Under the pieces are notes generated by a model, which saw only the letters and a program-made list of their open reading frames with translations, ran no database searches and had not been told where the DNA came from. Positions 49,305 through 61,246 of a stretch of DNA of 64,000 nucleotides are shown in pieces. A program made the translations under genes and the position numbers. The DNA is taken from contig JBAMJR010000024.1 in NCBI GenBank assembly GCA_038501785.1, positions 1,856,501 through 1,920,500 of the forward strand, read 5' to 3'. Every line of letters begins with the position of its first letter. Within the stretch, counting starts at the first letter, position 1. The DNA is from Myoxocephalus aenaeus. Lineage: Eukaryota > Chordata > Actinopteri > Perciformes > Cottidae.

Positions 49305-51010
49305 TTGTGTGTGGTGTCACCTGAGGCCTGTGCATCCTGGTTTAGAGAGCAGCTTATCAGGCTGTTCAGGGCAGCCTGGGAAACCTCTTACTACGACAAC
49401 TCAACTATGGCACTCACTCACTCACACTCACCCCCCCCCCCCCAAGGTCTTAGTTATGCCTCTGGCACGTTGTCGCAAAGAGACACTGGCGACAAAGGTT
49501 TCAATAATAATCTTATCCGTTGTAATCGGTCTCCTGATGAGGATTCTGCACGGAGGAGGAGGACGAGGTGTATACCCGGAAACTCTGCCGCGGGGTTGCT
49601 TGTCATCTGTCATCACAGCACAGTGAATCAAAAGCCAGAGAGGGCTACAGAGACAGAAGAAATACGGGGGGGGAAAAGGCACAAGCGGCCACTGAGAGAG
49701 GAGCCAGAGAGGGAAGAGTCGACTTTCTCACAACTCCGGGCTGTTAGTGTAGAACTGAAGTGAATATTAGATTAGCAAAGCACAGAGACTCCCTTCTGAA
49801 ACGACGGAAGGAAGTGCACTGAGAAATTTGAGCAGCCTTGATAGATTTTTTTTTAACTTTCAAAAGGGTCTCCAGTGAGTGGGCAGCATCTGTTTGAAGG
49901 GCTTTGATTTGTGTGTATTGAAACATCAAATTGCGAGTAGGAGCAGGCTAAAAATAGACCCAGCCGTCCCGGAGCCATTGTTGTGTGCAGGGATAATGCT
50001 AGGCTGTGGGAATCTGGAAGCCAAGCTGCTATTACTTGGGTTATACGCATAAGCTACAGCTAGTAGGGCGACTATTACAAAGCCAAATACAGCTAGAAAT
50101 AAATAACGGTGGCCTGTAATAAGGCCGATGATGGAGGGATGCCTCAGCGACACGCAAATCACTCACGTGTTCAAATGCAAGGGAGACACTCAGGAACAAT
50201 TTATTTTATTACTGATGGTCTTTGTACACTCAGGAAATCCTGAGTAATATCCTCAACTGTCCATTGAGGATTTTCATAGGGTGCTTGGCTGAAAGACACT
50301 GTTCATTATTTCAAAATAAAGTACTTTCAATACCATCCAATCATTAAAAGAAACTTTTAATGATTTTGTTGTGTCAAAAGCACATTTGTTGTCCTAAAGC
50401 AACCCTAATGCAATTATTCCCCATCCTCGAGGGTGACACAATGATTACCAGGGTAGGAATGGGAGAAAATAAATAAATAATCTTTCGCTCTACAAACTTG
50501 TGTTTACTTTTCAGACTTTTGCCGGATTTGGCTTGTTGTATTATCAAATAGAGTCTGCTTCATCAATCCTCTGAAAATTCTTCAAATGAAAGCAGCCAGA
50601 GAGAGGAAAATTACTTTTTGATTGAACTCTCCACAATATGCTCCAAATAGACACTTTGCATCAAGCGATCGCACGCATGGGAAAAAAAAGGGGCCGGGAA
50701 ACAACTGCAATAAAAAGGAAAACTATGGAGGCCGAGGCATACAAGACTCTTTTGCATCTCTTACAATGACATAAATGCATACACTTTCCGTCCGCCCCGG
50801 GCTCTCCCCCGAGGAGCCGCTCGCTGCCACATGCGAGACCACAGGCGGGGCGTTGCACAGTGTTGATTTAACCCACAGGACGGCTAAGCTGCTCTCAGGC
50901 TCGCCTACTCCTGCAGACGCTGAAGTGTGTCAATGGGACAGGCTTAGTCTGGTGAGTCAGCTAAGACCCTCACACCAACCAACTATCGCTCGCTCCTGCT
51001 GTCTCTCACA

Positions 51011-51011
<1 letters not shown>

Positions 51012-51079
<68 letters not shown>

Positions 51080-51202
51080 AGCCAACATGATCTGATAAAC
51101 ATCACATCGTCTGAAGGGGATAAGAGTTCTTAATACCAACTGGCACACAACCACCTCAGGATCCACGCAACTCGCTCCAGATGCTTAACATTCAACACGG
51201 GC

Positions 51203-51260
<58 letters not shown>
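51012..51260. repeat. Two (AC)n microsatellites
   Basis: AC runs at about 51012-51078 and 51207-51260, separated by about 130 bases of unique sequence, in the same orientation. Confidence 0.95.
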
Positions 51261-51261
<1 letters not shown>

Positions 51262-53622
51262 GCCAAAGCAACGCAGTAGCCTAATTTAGAGATAGAAATA
51301 ATGCCACGATGTCTGCTTGCAGGCGTCATTCAGAGCTAAACTTACAGATTTGGCCGAGCGTTTCAACCCCGTAAGCGATCCTAAAAAGCGCCTCAACGAT
51401 AACGTTAAGCCTCGGCCGACGCAAAAAGGGCTCCTACTACTGTGAAGGCCAAAAGGGATAGCACGTGGCAAGTGACCAAGTCCTTAAAATGAGTATGATT
51501 TGGCAAACACACAGGCCTGCCCATGCCTGCATACCGTTGAGGTGGGTGTTGACCTATTCCCAGCCGTGTGAATGGGCCTTCTCTACAAGTCAGTTTGTCA
51601 AAGGGGGAACTCAAAAGGACTGTTGGGGGAAGAGAGCGACCGTGTACACGCTTGCATAAACACAAACCGTGCACACAGGCTGAGCAGTGTGCAGTTTCTC
51701 AAACACAGGGTTGTGCCAGAGGTGGAGCGGAGCCTGAAAAACTGGCTGGGCGAAAGCAAAATGTAACAGGTTATCATTTCTTTTTTTAATGGATCTGATT
51801 GCCTCGTGGGTTTATCAGTTCCCACAAGTCTACTGTAAGCAGGAGTGGCTGGCTGTGATTCAGCTTCCTGGTAAGGCGAGGAGATTTGAAAGCATGGGCG
51901 GGGGGGGGGGGGAAGTGGCGGCCAAAGCCACAGGGCGAGCGTCCCACCTGTAGCCGGGGCAGGGACTGGCGCTCCGCTTCGTCGGCGTTGCGATGTGCAA
52001 TGAGCGTTTCCTCCAGCGAAAATGTTGGAAAGCAAGCCACGCATATCTTGACGCCTCTCGTCCTCCCCCCTTTGAGGTTAATGTTTCGTCTCGTAAAAAA
52101 AAACGTCTAATGCTTTTGATGCTCGTGGGCGTGAGCCGTGATTTCTTAGAGGAGAGGTGACCCGCCGCTGGAATAGAACAATGAACAAACACGATGAAAT
52201 ATAAACCGCCATGTCGATAATACAGAGGTAGATACCACTTTACGTTTCATATCACTTTAATAAATCAATATTGCCATATAAAGTTACTGTTTGGATGCTA
52301 AAAAGAGTGTTTGTGTTGATTGTTCTTGTGCTAATTATCTCAATTTCGTGGTTTGGAATAATATGGATAGAAACCTCTATTACAGTCTGTTATTGTATGT
52401 CATGATGTCAATATATATCATGATATATTACTTTTTTTTTAAACTAGTAACTACAAGTAACTTTAAACTGGTCTCATTTTAATACTGATGCCTCAACGTG
52501 ATTTATATTTAAAAAAAACAAGCCCATCAGCGGGAATATTGGCCATTAATGCCTGTCATCGGGTCAGATTCCTGGAGAAATCAGACAAAATCCATTTACT
52601 ACATGCAGGTTTACCAGAAACTCCTAAACTCCAGCGACCAGATCCAGACCCAGACCCAGACCCAGACCCAGACCCAGACCCGGGTTCGCTGCCGCCTTCG
52701 ACCTGCACTCGGAGGCTCCAGAAGGGAGGTGAGGAGCTCCGCGCCCGGCATCGGCGGCTCCTCCTCCAGCCAGGAGCAGAGCTTTGCCTCGCTGCTCCGC
52801 CGAAACCAACACCATTACTGCTGGAAAACCAGGACGTATAGCTGCGGCCCGCTGGAGGGGAAGGGAGGCACGGGAGAACCTGAACCAGGACTGCAGGTAG
52901 CAGACCGTCAGATCCTGCTCTAGTCAAATGAGACACTGGTGCTCGGAAACACTACCGCTTTTGTCCACAAGGACTGCCGAAATCAACTCAAAACGAAAGT
53001 TATTTGTAGTAGCTTTAAAGAAAAACTATAAATAAAACAACAAGGCAAATAAAATATGAAACTTTAACTTGACTCGGTAGGAAAAGAACGGGTGTTACTT
53101 ATAACGTTAGCGATGGCTCGGTTCCATCCCAGTGAGCCACGACAGTGACGGGAGCCAACGAGGACCAGGACCCTGAAACCGAAGCAGCACAAATGGAATC
53201 CAGCCATTATTAATTTCATTGTTTACACTTGTACTTTCCCCTCCTGCGTCATGTCTAGATGTCAGTAGCCGAATATATACGACCACTGATAAACGTAGAT
53301 CACCTCAAAGTGCATGTCGCCCAGCCTGAGACACGTCCCCCGAAGGAATAACCTACAAATTCAACATGAAAGTTTGCTCCAAACGCTAAAAAAAAACAAC
53401 TAAAAAAAAACAACTACATGACGTGCATGAAGTGGCTTCGCGCCGTGTGCTGCAGTGTGTCGAGTGAGTCTTTACCGCTCTGTGACAGAGCAGAGTCTCA
53501 GTACAACTCCTGGGCCAACGCGCCATAATATTTACTCAAGCCAGGCAGCAAATGCTGCACCTCTCCTCTTGTCCTAGTTTAAGCACTCCATCAGTCTGAC
53601 AAGCCTGGGAAGCCGTGCCAAC

Positions 53623-53654
<32 letters not shown>

Positions 53655-55429
53655 TGGTGGACAGTAAAGGCTTCTCCCAAGTGGTGTGCCGTTGCTTTAA
53701 GTGTACATCTCTCTCTCTCGGTCTGTCTGTTGTTGTGCGAGCAGCGTTTCTTTCCTCTTCCTTACTGTCGTAATGAGCGTGATAAGTGGTCAAAGAGGGA
53801 GGGTTGGGCGTAGACACAGATTGGGAGGGGAGGGGGAGAAGAAGGTAGATACAGGAGCTCCTCTGTTCTGTTGGGTGAAACTGTAGCCGGGCCGCGTGAC
53901 TGACAATGAGAGGCATGTTGCGCATAGCTCAGGCATGTGCTGGTAAAGAAATAAGAGCAGGTTTAAGACAAGTTGTTACATACATTCACATTGGCAAGAG
54001 GCCTACGTTTGTACTCCAGGCCCATAAAAACCAGTTGAGCTGAAATCGAGAAGTCTGCATGGCTCTTACCATTTCTTTGAGCTTATGGAGAGGCAGAGAC
54101 CAAACAAAGGGGAGGGAAAGCAGAAGGTGGTCCAGGTAGAACCAAACCGATTGTTTCACCTCGTACAAGGCCAGGCTCCAGGATAGAATGTCTCCCCCGA
54201 GGCACCGTTCGCTGGCTGGCGCTTGTACTATACTTGCTTCGCAAGAGCGAGACGGATCCCCCAGAAAGAGCAGAAATCAAGTAGTCGCGCCATTTGTATT
54301 CCCGCCGACGCGACTCCGTTCTGCTGCACCCAGTTTGGGACCGAGGTAAAAGCAGGTCAGGGCCTGAGGTGGCTGGTGGGTGAAGAGCAGGATCAAAAAG
54401 GGGAGGAGAATGCAACTGACGAAATGCCTGAGCGAGATTGTGGCTTCCCGCTGCGTCGCCGTGAAACACAACCAAGTCAGAAAGAGAAGAAAGCCGGGAG
54501 CATCAGGTGGGTCATTAAAGCCCGCTTTCAGGGTCCAAGTTTGGATTTTTCGAACATGCACTTAGCAAAGTTTTTGGCCTAACCTTTGATTTGAGATCTT
54601 GTTCTATTCTTAAGATCTATAAAACAGGTGTATTTTAGGACTTCACAGTTGGTCTGCTCTGTAAGAAAGCATATATTTCTGTCCTGGCTGCAGTTCCGGC
54701 AAAATAAAAAGGACTGCTTCTCACCATTATAACACAAAACCTATAAAAAGCTTTTGTGTTTCTTTTTTTTTTTTTTTTTTTTTACCATCATTGCTGTTTT
54801 TTTTTTATTTTGATGCAAGTTGAGCATGAGTAAGCGCTTGTTCATCACATTTACCAACAGACCGCTTGCTGCACACGGCTGATAGAGCCGAGGCCTCCAC
54901 AAGGTCAAACGTGCTTATGTTTTCTCGCTAACAACCCGACCCAAAAAAAAAAGAATACCATTAATATTAATTAGAAATCACAGCTGAGGAAAAATAAATA
55001 TCAATCTAATGTAATTGGCCAGGATGCTGCGGGATATGAACGAAACGCATTGAGACGTTTGCCGGCTGGAGCCCTCCTCCACCAGGCAGACGAGGCCGGC
55101 GTGACACCGCGGCAACGCCGTTCTTTTCACGTGCAAACCAGGGATTCTCCTCGTCCGTCATCTGGCGCTGTGACACATGCACACAGTGCCGGAAACCTTT
55201 CATTCAAAAAAGGGACTATTCAACAGAGAGCAATGGCACCGAACATGAGGTTGTTGTGATTCACAACCCGCTGACGGCAGCCGTACCGGGCGATGGGAGT
55301 GAAGTCATTACCAGAATATTGATATGCATCTCGTATGCAAAAAAGAATAATGATCACAAAACATGGTTGAGGCGAGGTAGCACACAACGGTTATGCATTA
55401 AATGAGACCGAACAAACCCGAAATTGGAA

Positions 55430-55860
55430 CGGAAATGTATCAATTAGTCGACAGACAGACAATTAATCAGCAACTATTAAATCAGCAATTCTTTTTATAA
55501 ACGGTTCATCTAGTCAGTAATTTCTTAAGCGATAAACATCAAACATTGGCTAGGTCCCCACTCAAATGTGGTTTTTTTTCTGTCACCATCTGTCATAAAT
55601 AATAGTAAATTGAGGCAATTTGCAGATTAATTGATTCGGCAATTGACCAAAAACTATTCTGCAAATGTTTTGTTAATTGTTTATGATATTTTGTCACGCA
55701 AAGATGCCAAACATTCAACTTTTTCCAGCTGCTCAAATGTGGGGTTACTCTTCATATCACTGTAAACTGAATGTCTTTTTTATGACTTTAGGTCTGGGCC
55801 CTTTTCACCATTTTCTGCAGTTTGATACAAACAAAACTATCACACCAACGTTGAGGCGTC
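55430..55860. repeat. Dispersed fish repeat, family X, copy 3
   Basis: Starts with 'aattagtcgacagacagac' and includes 'ttttccagctgctcaaatgt' and 'actgtaaactgaatgtc'. It is the longest of the three copies recognised. Confidence 0.55.
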
Positions 55861-56945
55861 AAGCGAAATCAAAACTCCACATATTTAGTTCCTGCAGTGG
55901 CATGTTGTGTTTTCTACTAAAGTAAAAAGACTGATCCCACACAGAAAAGCAACTGGAACGAACAAAGGTTGCACATTAAATGTCACATTTTAATATTACA
56001 TAAAGCAATGTTTGTGCACAAATCGGAAGAATAAAATGGTATGCGAAGCAGGAATGAGGTGAACGGTACACCCACCTGTACTCAATATTAAAACCCAAGA
56101 CAGCAGGCTGTGTGTTGTCATTTTAGTTTCCCCTATCGCTCGTCTTTATAGCAAATGTTTGGGCTTTTACTGAAGGCTGAACGCTCCATTTCAGACCAAC
56201 AGTGGAGTTGTCATTAACAAGGAGGAGGCCTGCAGAGATGCCATCAGAAACCATTTTATCTCCGGAGGAGATGGGGAAACAGATGCATTCTGTCTGATGG
56301 GAAAACACAGTGCAGGGGATTCACACAGCACTTCAGCGTGAGCATCAGAGTGAGAAGAAGAGATAAGAAACGAAAGAAAAAGGAAAAACTACAAAGCTAA
56401 AGTCACTACTGTCTCCACGTCCCATCCCAACTGGACTCTGAGCACAAACTGCACTGTAAACACAGTCGGGGGACACCGAGAGAGACGCTGCTGCATCATG
56501 GGACGCATGCAAAGCTGCACGGCCAAACCCTGCAGACTCAAAAAAGGCGAGCAATCGGAAAGCAGCCCAATGGCAGAAATAGCCCACATCCACCGATCTG
56601 CACGTCGACTGCAATGCAGACATGCAGGCAACCGCTCGGACCAGAAATAACCAAACAAGTGCAGTTTTTTTTTTTTAAATAGGGTTTTCACGCAGCAACA
56701 TTTCGCTGCTTGAGCATTGATTACAGGCGACCGGATCGACCAGCGGGGGCCACTCAGTCAAACTGGCAGACGCACAGAAGCCAGAGGGATCGTGTTGTGC
56801 TGGCCTTGTGCTTTTCTGCACTGCAATAGAGACGAGCTCATCACACCTGACGGCTCCCGAGCGCCGCCGGTCAGAGAGCGCGGCGCACGACGAAAAGCAA
56901 ACACAGGATGGAAGAGATGGTCATGGGAACTCCCTCCCACGGCCC

Positions 56946-56982
<37 letters not shown>

Positions 56983-57949
56983 GACATCCTGGTAACCATG
57001 GAAACCCTCCACCTCCTCACACGGTGGTGACATCGCGGGTGTTGAATCATGACCCGTACAGGGGCCAAAGCAATCACCTGACCTGCTGTTAATCACCTCA
57101 AGGTGAGGAGGCCACAGGTGGACGGGCCGGACGGGGCAGATGATGGTGAGGATGATTGAGTGGACGAGGAAGAGGAGGGGGGGGGGCGACTAAGAATAGA
57201 TCCTCATGCCTCGGAGAAAGAGACAGAGAGGAAGGGAGAGGAGTGAAGAGGAGTGCGTTTCAGTCTCTTTGGCTAGCCACCGGAAACCATAAGCCTTATG
57301 TGAGCAACGGCTCATGAGCGCACACACACACATACACACACGCTCTGTGATGAGCAAGTGAGGGGGGCAGATGGATGAAGACAGAGAGATAAATCAAGTA
57401 GTCAGGAGGAGGAGGGGGGGGGGGGGGTTTGCAACATCCACTCACAGGATTGCTGGTACGTGATTGTAACCCATATAACCCTGATGTAAGCCGCTGGTGA
57501 CAGGATGCTAACGCTCTGTGCCGCTGGCCACACCAACCTACTTTCACACCAGGGAATGGTGTTCACAAACACAGAATGGGTGTAATGGTCTGGTGTTGAT
57601 CACACAGGGGGTTAATCTACAGTAGCTAATGGCCATATGGCACATTTAAACGCAGCGGTTATGGAGCCCCTATGGTGATGCAGTGTGTATGAGGCTGTCT
57701 GAGGAAGCGGGGAGCTGCACATTTGAAGCGGACTCGGGCTGAGTTTTAGTTAATGAGCTGAGCTGCAAATGAGTCTGCATGCATATCCAGTCTAATTCTG
57801 GCTGCTGTGACTTTCCTATTATTGTTATCATCCAGCAGCTCCTGTGTCTTCCCTCAGAGGCAGACACGTGAGCAACAACCTTTTAGTACTTTCAAAAACC
57901 CTACTGGTCATGTGTGGTGGTCAGCAGGAGGCAATGGGAGCTGTGGGGC

Positions 57950-58366
57950 AGGCTGGCTGGCCGGGCAGCAGCAGCAGCAGCAGCAGCGGCGGCGGCGGCA
58001 GCCCCCCGGCCCGGCCACGGAGCTCTGTCCCCGGGGGGCTGTGAGCTGCAAGCCCGGCTCAAACAGCTGTGTCCAGCTGCGCTGCACCGAGACACTGGGC
58101 GCTTTGTTCCCCACAGGGGGAGGCAGAGCGGTGTGGCAAACGGTCTCCCGTGTGTGGACACATACGGTTTCATTTCCACACACAAAAAGAAGAGGAAGAA
58201 GAAAAAGAAAGGTTACCGGCCTGTAGCCTCGGTCAGCCCAGGTCCCCCCCCTCGGCTTACATACAGCGGCGGCAGCGAGGAGGGAGCAGCGGGGGACAGC
58301 GGACCAGGATGTGTGGAAAATTTCAAATGCGCCCGAGCCAACGCTGTCCGAGCGCCTTCACACACA

Positions 58367-58403
<37 letters not shown>

Positions 58404-58960
58404 CACCCGAAGAAACGTACACACACACATGCCTTGAATGCCTTCCTTGTTGCTTTTTAATCGCCCGTGAAATGATGATATATATAAAAGCTGCAGTCGC
58501 GTTGCAGGCGAGCACCGCCAAGGCAACAAAACCTCGACAGACGCGAAGCCCCGTGTGCAGCAGGAAGGAAAGCGCCGGGGGAAATCACGGTGCACTCAGG
58601 AAACAACAACAAAAGAGAGGAGTAAAAAAAGAGGGAGAAAAAAGGAGCCCCGAGCGGGCGCGTGGGGGGGTTTTCACGGCAGGGTACGGTGACACCTCCG
58701 TGAGAGGGGGGGGAGAGAGACCACGAACAAGTCATTTCGCGTGGTGTACTTACTCAGATGAACCGGTTCCTCGCGGTCCACTGGAGGATCGCCGGGTCCG
58801 TCTTCCGGCTGCGAGTCGGGCGGGATCTGCGCTGTGGAGAGCGGAGAGCTCAGAGCCTCGAGGACTGAACGTAAACTGTGGCTTGCGTCATTTCACCAGG
58901 ATGCCACTATTGCGCGCAGCAATGCAGCCATCTTGCCGAGGAGTGCCCCACCAACTCACC
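57950..58960 (-). promoter_or_regulatory. CpG-rich region, probable c1orf21 promoter
   Basis: By eye the sequence becomes CpG-dense and GC-rich from about 57950 to 58960, unlike its surroundings. It holds (CAG)7(CGG)4 at 57966-57998, a YY1-type motif on the minus strand (ggcaagatggctgc, 58924-58937) and a CRE-like TGACGCA near 58885. A strong minus-strand donor lies at 58753. Together these suggest a minus-strand promoter for c1orf21. CpG density was judged by eye, not computed. Confidence 0.5.
58754..58950 (-). other. Candidate non-coding first exon of c1orf21
   Basis: The minus strand has ATCTGA|gtaagtac at 58754/58753, a near-ideal donor, below a YY1 motif that usually sits at or just after the start site. 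A splice to the acceptor at 46511 would place the Met-Gly-Cys start 41 bases into exon 2. A 12-codon upstream frame starts inside the YY1 motif. The 5' boundary is a guess. Confidence 0.45.
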
Positions 58961-60773
58961 AATCACTGCCGGACCCGAGCTGCTGTCTGCTTCTGGTCCC
59001 CGTCAGGAGAGCGACGCGTGTTTACCTTGTAGGACACAATGCGGTGGGAGATCGGGAGGAAACACATTAACAGAAATGTTACCGTTTTATTTTTTTGCAT
59101 TTTTTTTCTTCCTTCTTCATAAAGATACTTACTTTATTCTAGTTGGTGTGAAATGCATTTACTCAAGTACAACACTTTGACTTATTTTATGGTTCACTTT
59201 AATTCAGTGGAAAGTAGCTCCACCTCGACCAGCTGTGATTGCATGTTTGTGAAAAAAAGTAATCCACTAATATGATGTGCAATAATATCCTCTTAAAAGG
59301 GTCACTAAAAGTACATTTTGCAGGTGCAACTTTTGCACCTTTTTAATTCTGTAGAATCTGAATGCAGGAAAGTATTGCACTTTTTTTTGTTTTTACCTTT
59401 ATTAAAAGATATGAGCACTTCTTCCACCACTGCTGTAATCAGTGAGTCAGTAACACCTGGGTGCATACTGAATATTTTCCAATTTTAATTAATGTTGACT
59501 CAAAGATTTGATGTGGGAGTCCGCCCACTGTTTATAGAAACAGGTCTCTTGGAAATAACTGATTTAAAAAAAGAAAGAAAACCTTTCGTTCCACTATTTC
59601 GCTTACTCATGAAAAACTTACATGTTTTCCGTTCCCTCTGAAAATCTACAGTGCTACATATCATATTAGGGCAGCGTTTACACCATTTCAAAGTGGTGTC
59701 ACATTTATAAATATGTCTACATTATTGTGAAGTAAAATAAGCCAAATCCTCCTGAAATCAGCACTGTGTTAAAATAGCATGAACTCAAATAATCAAGCCA
59801 GTCTTCCCAATATCCCTCTTCATTTTTATTTAATTTCATCATGTTAATTTATTGGCTTATTATGGCTCCTTCCAAATCAGACAGATCTCATAGCGCCCCC
59901 CTGTGGCGCCTTACAGGTGTGCAACTTGTCCCACCACACAGCTGAGGGTGTGTCTGCTGTGGTCCAGAGATGACAGTCTGTGGGGTGAACCAGAACCTGA
60001 GCGAAGCAGCACTATATCGTTTCAGTCACTATATACCTCCACAAATACATATTTACATTGACAGATGACTTCATATATCCTCTAGAGAGAGAGCGATCAA
60101 GTTTGGTGTCGAGTCCGTCTACCATCAAGCCATAAAAACATCCTGCAGCTTATTCAATGTCACCGATCCCCCTCCCATGGATCGAGTCTTGAACTCACAT
60201 CAACGTGTACGTACGATAAAGGCCCAAGACCACGAAGATAGTAAATGCATCATCACACACACAATCATCACATTTGAAAATTAAATTAATTGGTCAATGG
60301 ATTAATTATTAGTTGTTGGACCGGTGTTCATTTGAGTCAGAGACGCATAGAGGGGGCACCAGTGTGAGAAGTAATCTGGAGTGGAAAGCGAGACGCCGTT
60401 ACACACACAGCGTCGCACTTAATGCATGACATGGACCTCCGTCTGCATGGTCCGTGTCATTCATTAAAAGGTTTGTTATGAAACAGAAACTGCATGAGAA
60501 AGTGAGGTATGAACCCTGGGGTCTCTCATCCCTAAACTACCGGGCCCCAAAAAGGACTCCCCTGTGGCCCAGAGATGCAGGACGTGGGCTGCCTTGGCAC
60601 GTGAAACCATCAACAGTGCATGAGAACTGACAGTCATGCGAGACCTCTTCCTCGGCTCCCTTTGAGCTCGCCAGATTGACACTGGGTTGACTTGTGAAGA
60701 TGCGTCCCCTCCAGGTTTTCTCCCCACGGTGGGATCAAACCGCAGTCACGCGGCTCGACGCGCCCGACTACTG
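58961..60773 (-). other. Gap and probable edem3 3' UTR
   Basis: AT-rich sequence after the edem3 stop. Minus-strand AATAAA signals lie at 59848-59853 and 59825-59830, giving a 3' UTR of about 0.9 kb if used. A short piece of a fish repeat ('attaattggtcaatggatta') lies near 60285. No gene otherwise. Confidence 0.5.
59825..59853 (-). terminator. Candidate edem3 polyadenylation signals
   Basis: Two minus-strand AATAAA hexamers, 18 bases apart, are the first ones met after the edem3 stop codon. Confidence 0.35.
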
Positions 60774-61180
60774 TCAGAGCTCATCCTTCTCCATCTGCTG
60801 GAACGCCTCCAAGTCTTCCCGCCAATCAGCCAGCAGTTCGTCCACCGACTGGCTGCTCGAGTCTGTGTCGCCCTCAGGCTCCTCTCTGTCCTCAGAGTCT
60901 CTCTCCTCTTCGGGCCGAGCCAAATCGGCCCCGGTGGCTTCCTCTTCCGGTGGTCTAGCGTCCTCTGCGGGACTAGCTTCCTCTTCTGGTGGTCTGACTT
61001 CCTCTGCAGGACTTGTGTCTTGCTCAACAGGACTGACTTCCTCCTGTGATGGAGTAACCTGCTCAGGAGCCAGCTCGTCTAAGTCCAACGTGCTCATTTG
61101 CGATTGGCTAATCGGCTCAAATGAGGTGGGAGTTGTTGCCTCAGTTAAGCAGTCTTTCTCTGCTTCTTGCACATCCGCAC
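60774..61180 (-). CDS. edem3 last exon (acidic tail, KDEL)
   Basis: 135 residues and TGA. The tail is dominated by Glu, Pro, Ser and Thr and contains two tandem 13-residue units ([13 protein letters not shown] and [13 protein letters not shown]), each encoded by 39 bases. It ends with [20 protein letters not shown]. The acceptor is ttttcag|GT. A (TG)n run (plus 61208-61242) lies about 28 bases upstream of it. Confidence 0.95.
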
Positions 61181-61207
61181 CTGAAAAGATAAGAGGAGCG
61201 TGAGAGA

Positions 61208-61246
<39 letters not shown>

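Larger units (their letters stand above)
46471..58753 (-). other. Probable c1orf21 5' intron (upstream of the first coding exon)
   Basis: If the candidate non-coding exon near 58.8 kb is real, this 12 kb is mostly intron. It contains a family Y repeat (47310-47560), (AC)n at 51012-51078 and 51207-51260, a CCAGAC hexamer repeat (about 52640-52682), a family X repeat (55430-55860), G-runs near 51901 and 57416, and the CAG/CGG repeat near 57966. No coding exon was found. Confidence 0.5.

Noticed and set aside
49068..49763. 231-codon plus-strand frame
   Set aside because: It starts in a GT repeat and passes through a CA repeat. The remainder has no recognisable domain and lies in an intron.
57914..59032. 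372-codon plus-strand open frame across the CpG-rich region
   Set aside because: It translates CAG/CGG repeats into poly-Ala and a CA microsatellite into Thr-His repeats. There is no conserved domain, and it runs antisense over the candidate c1orf21 promoter. GC-rich DNA has few stop codons.
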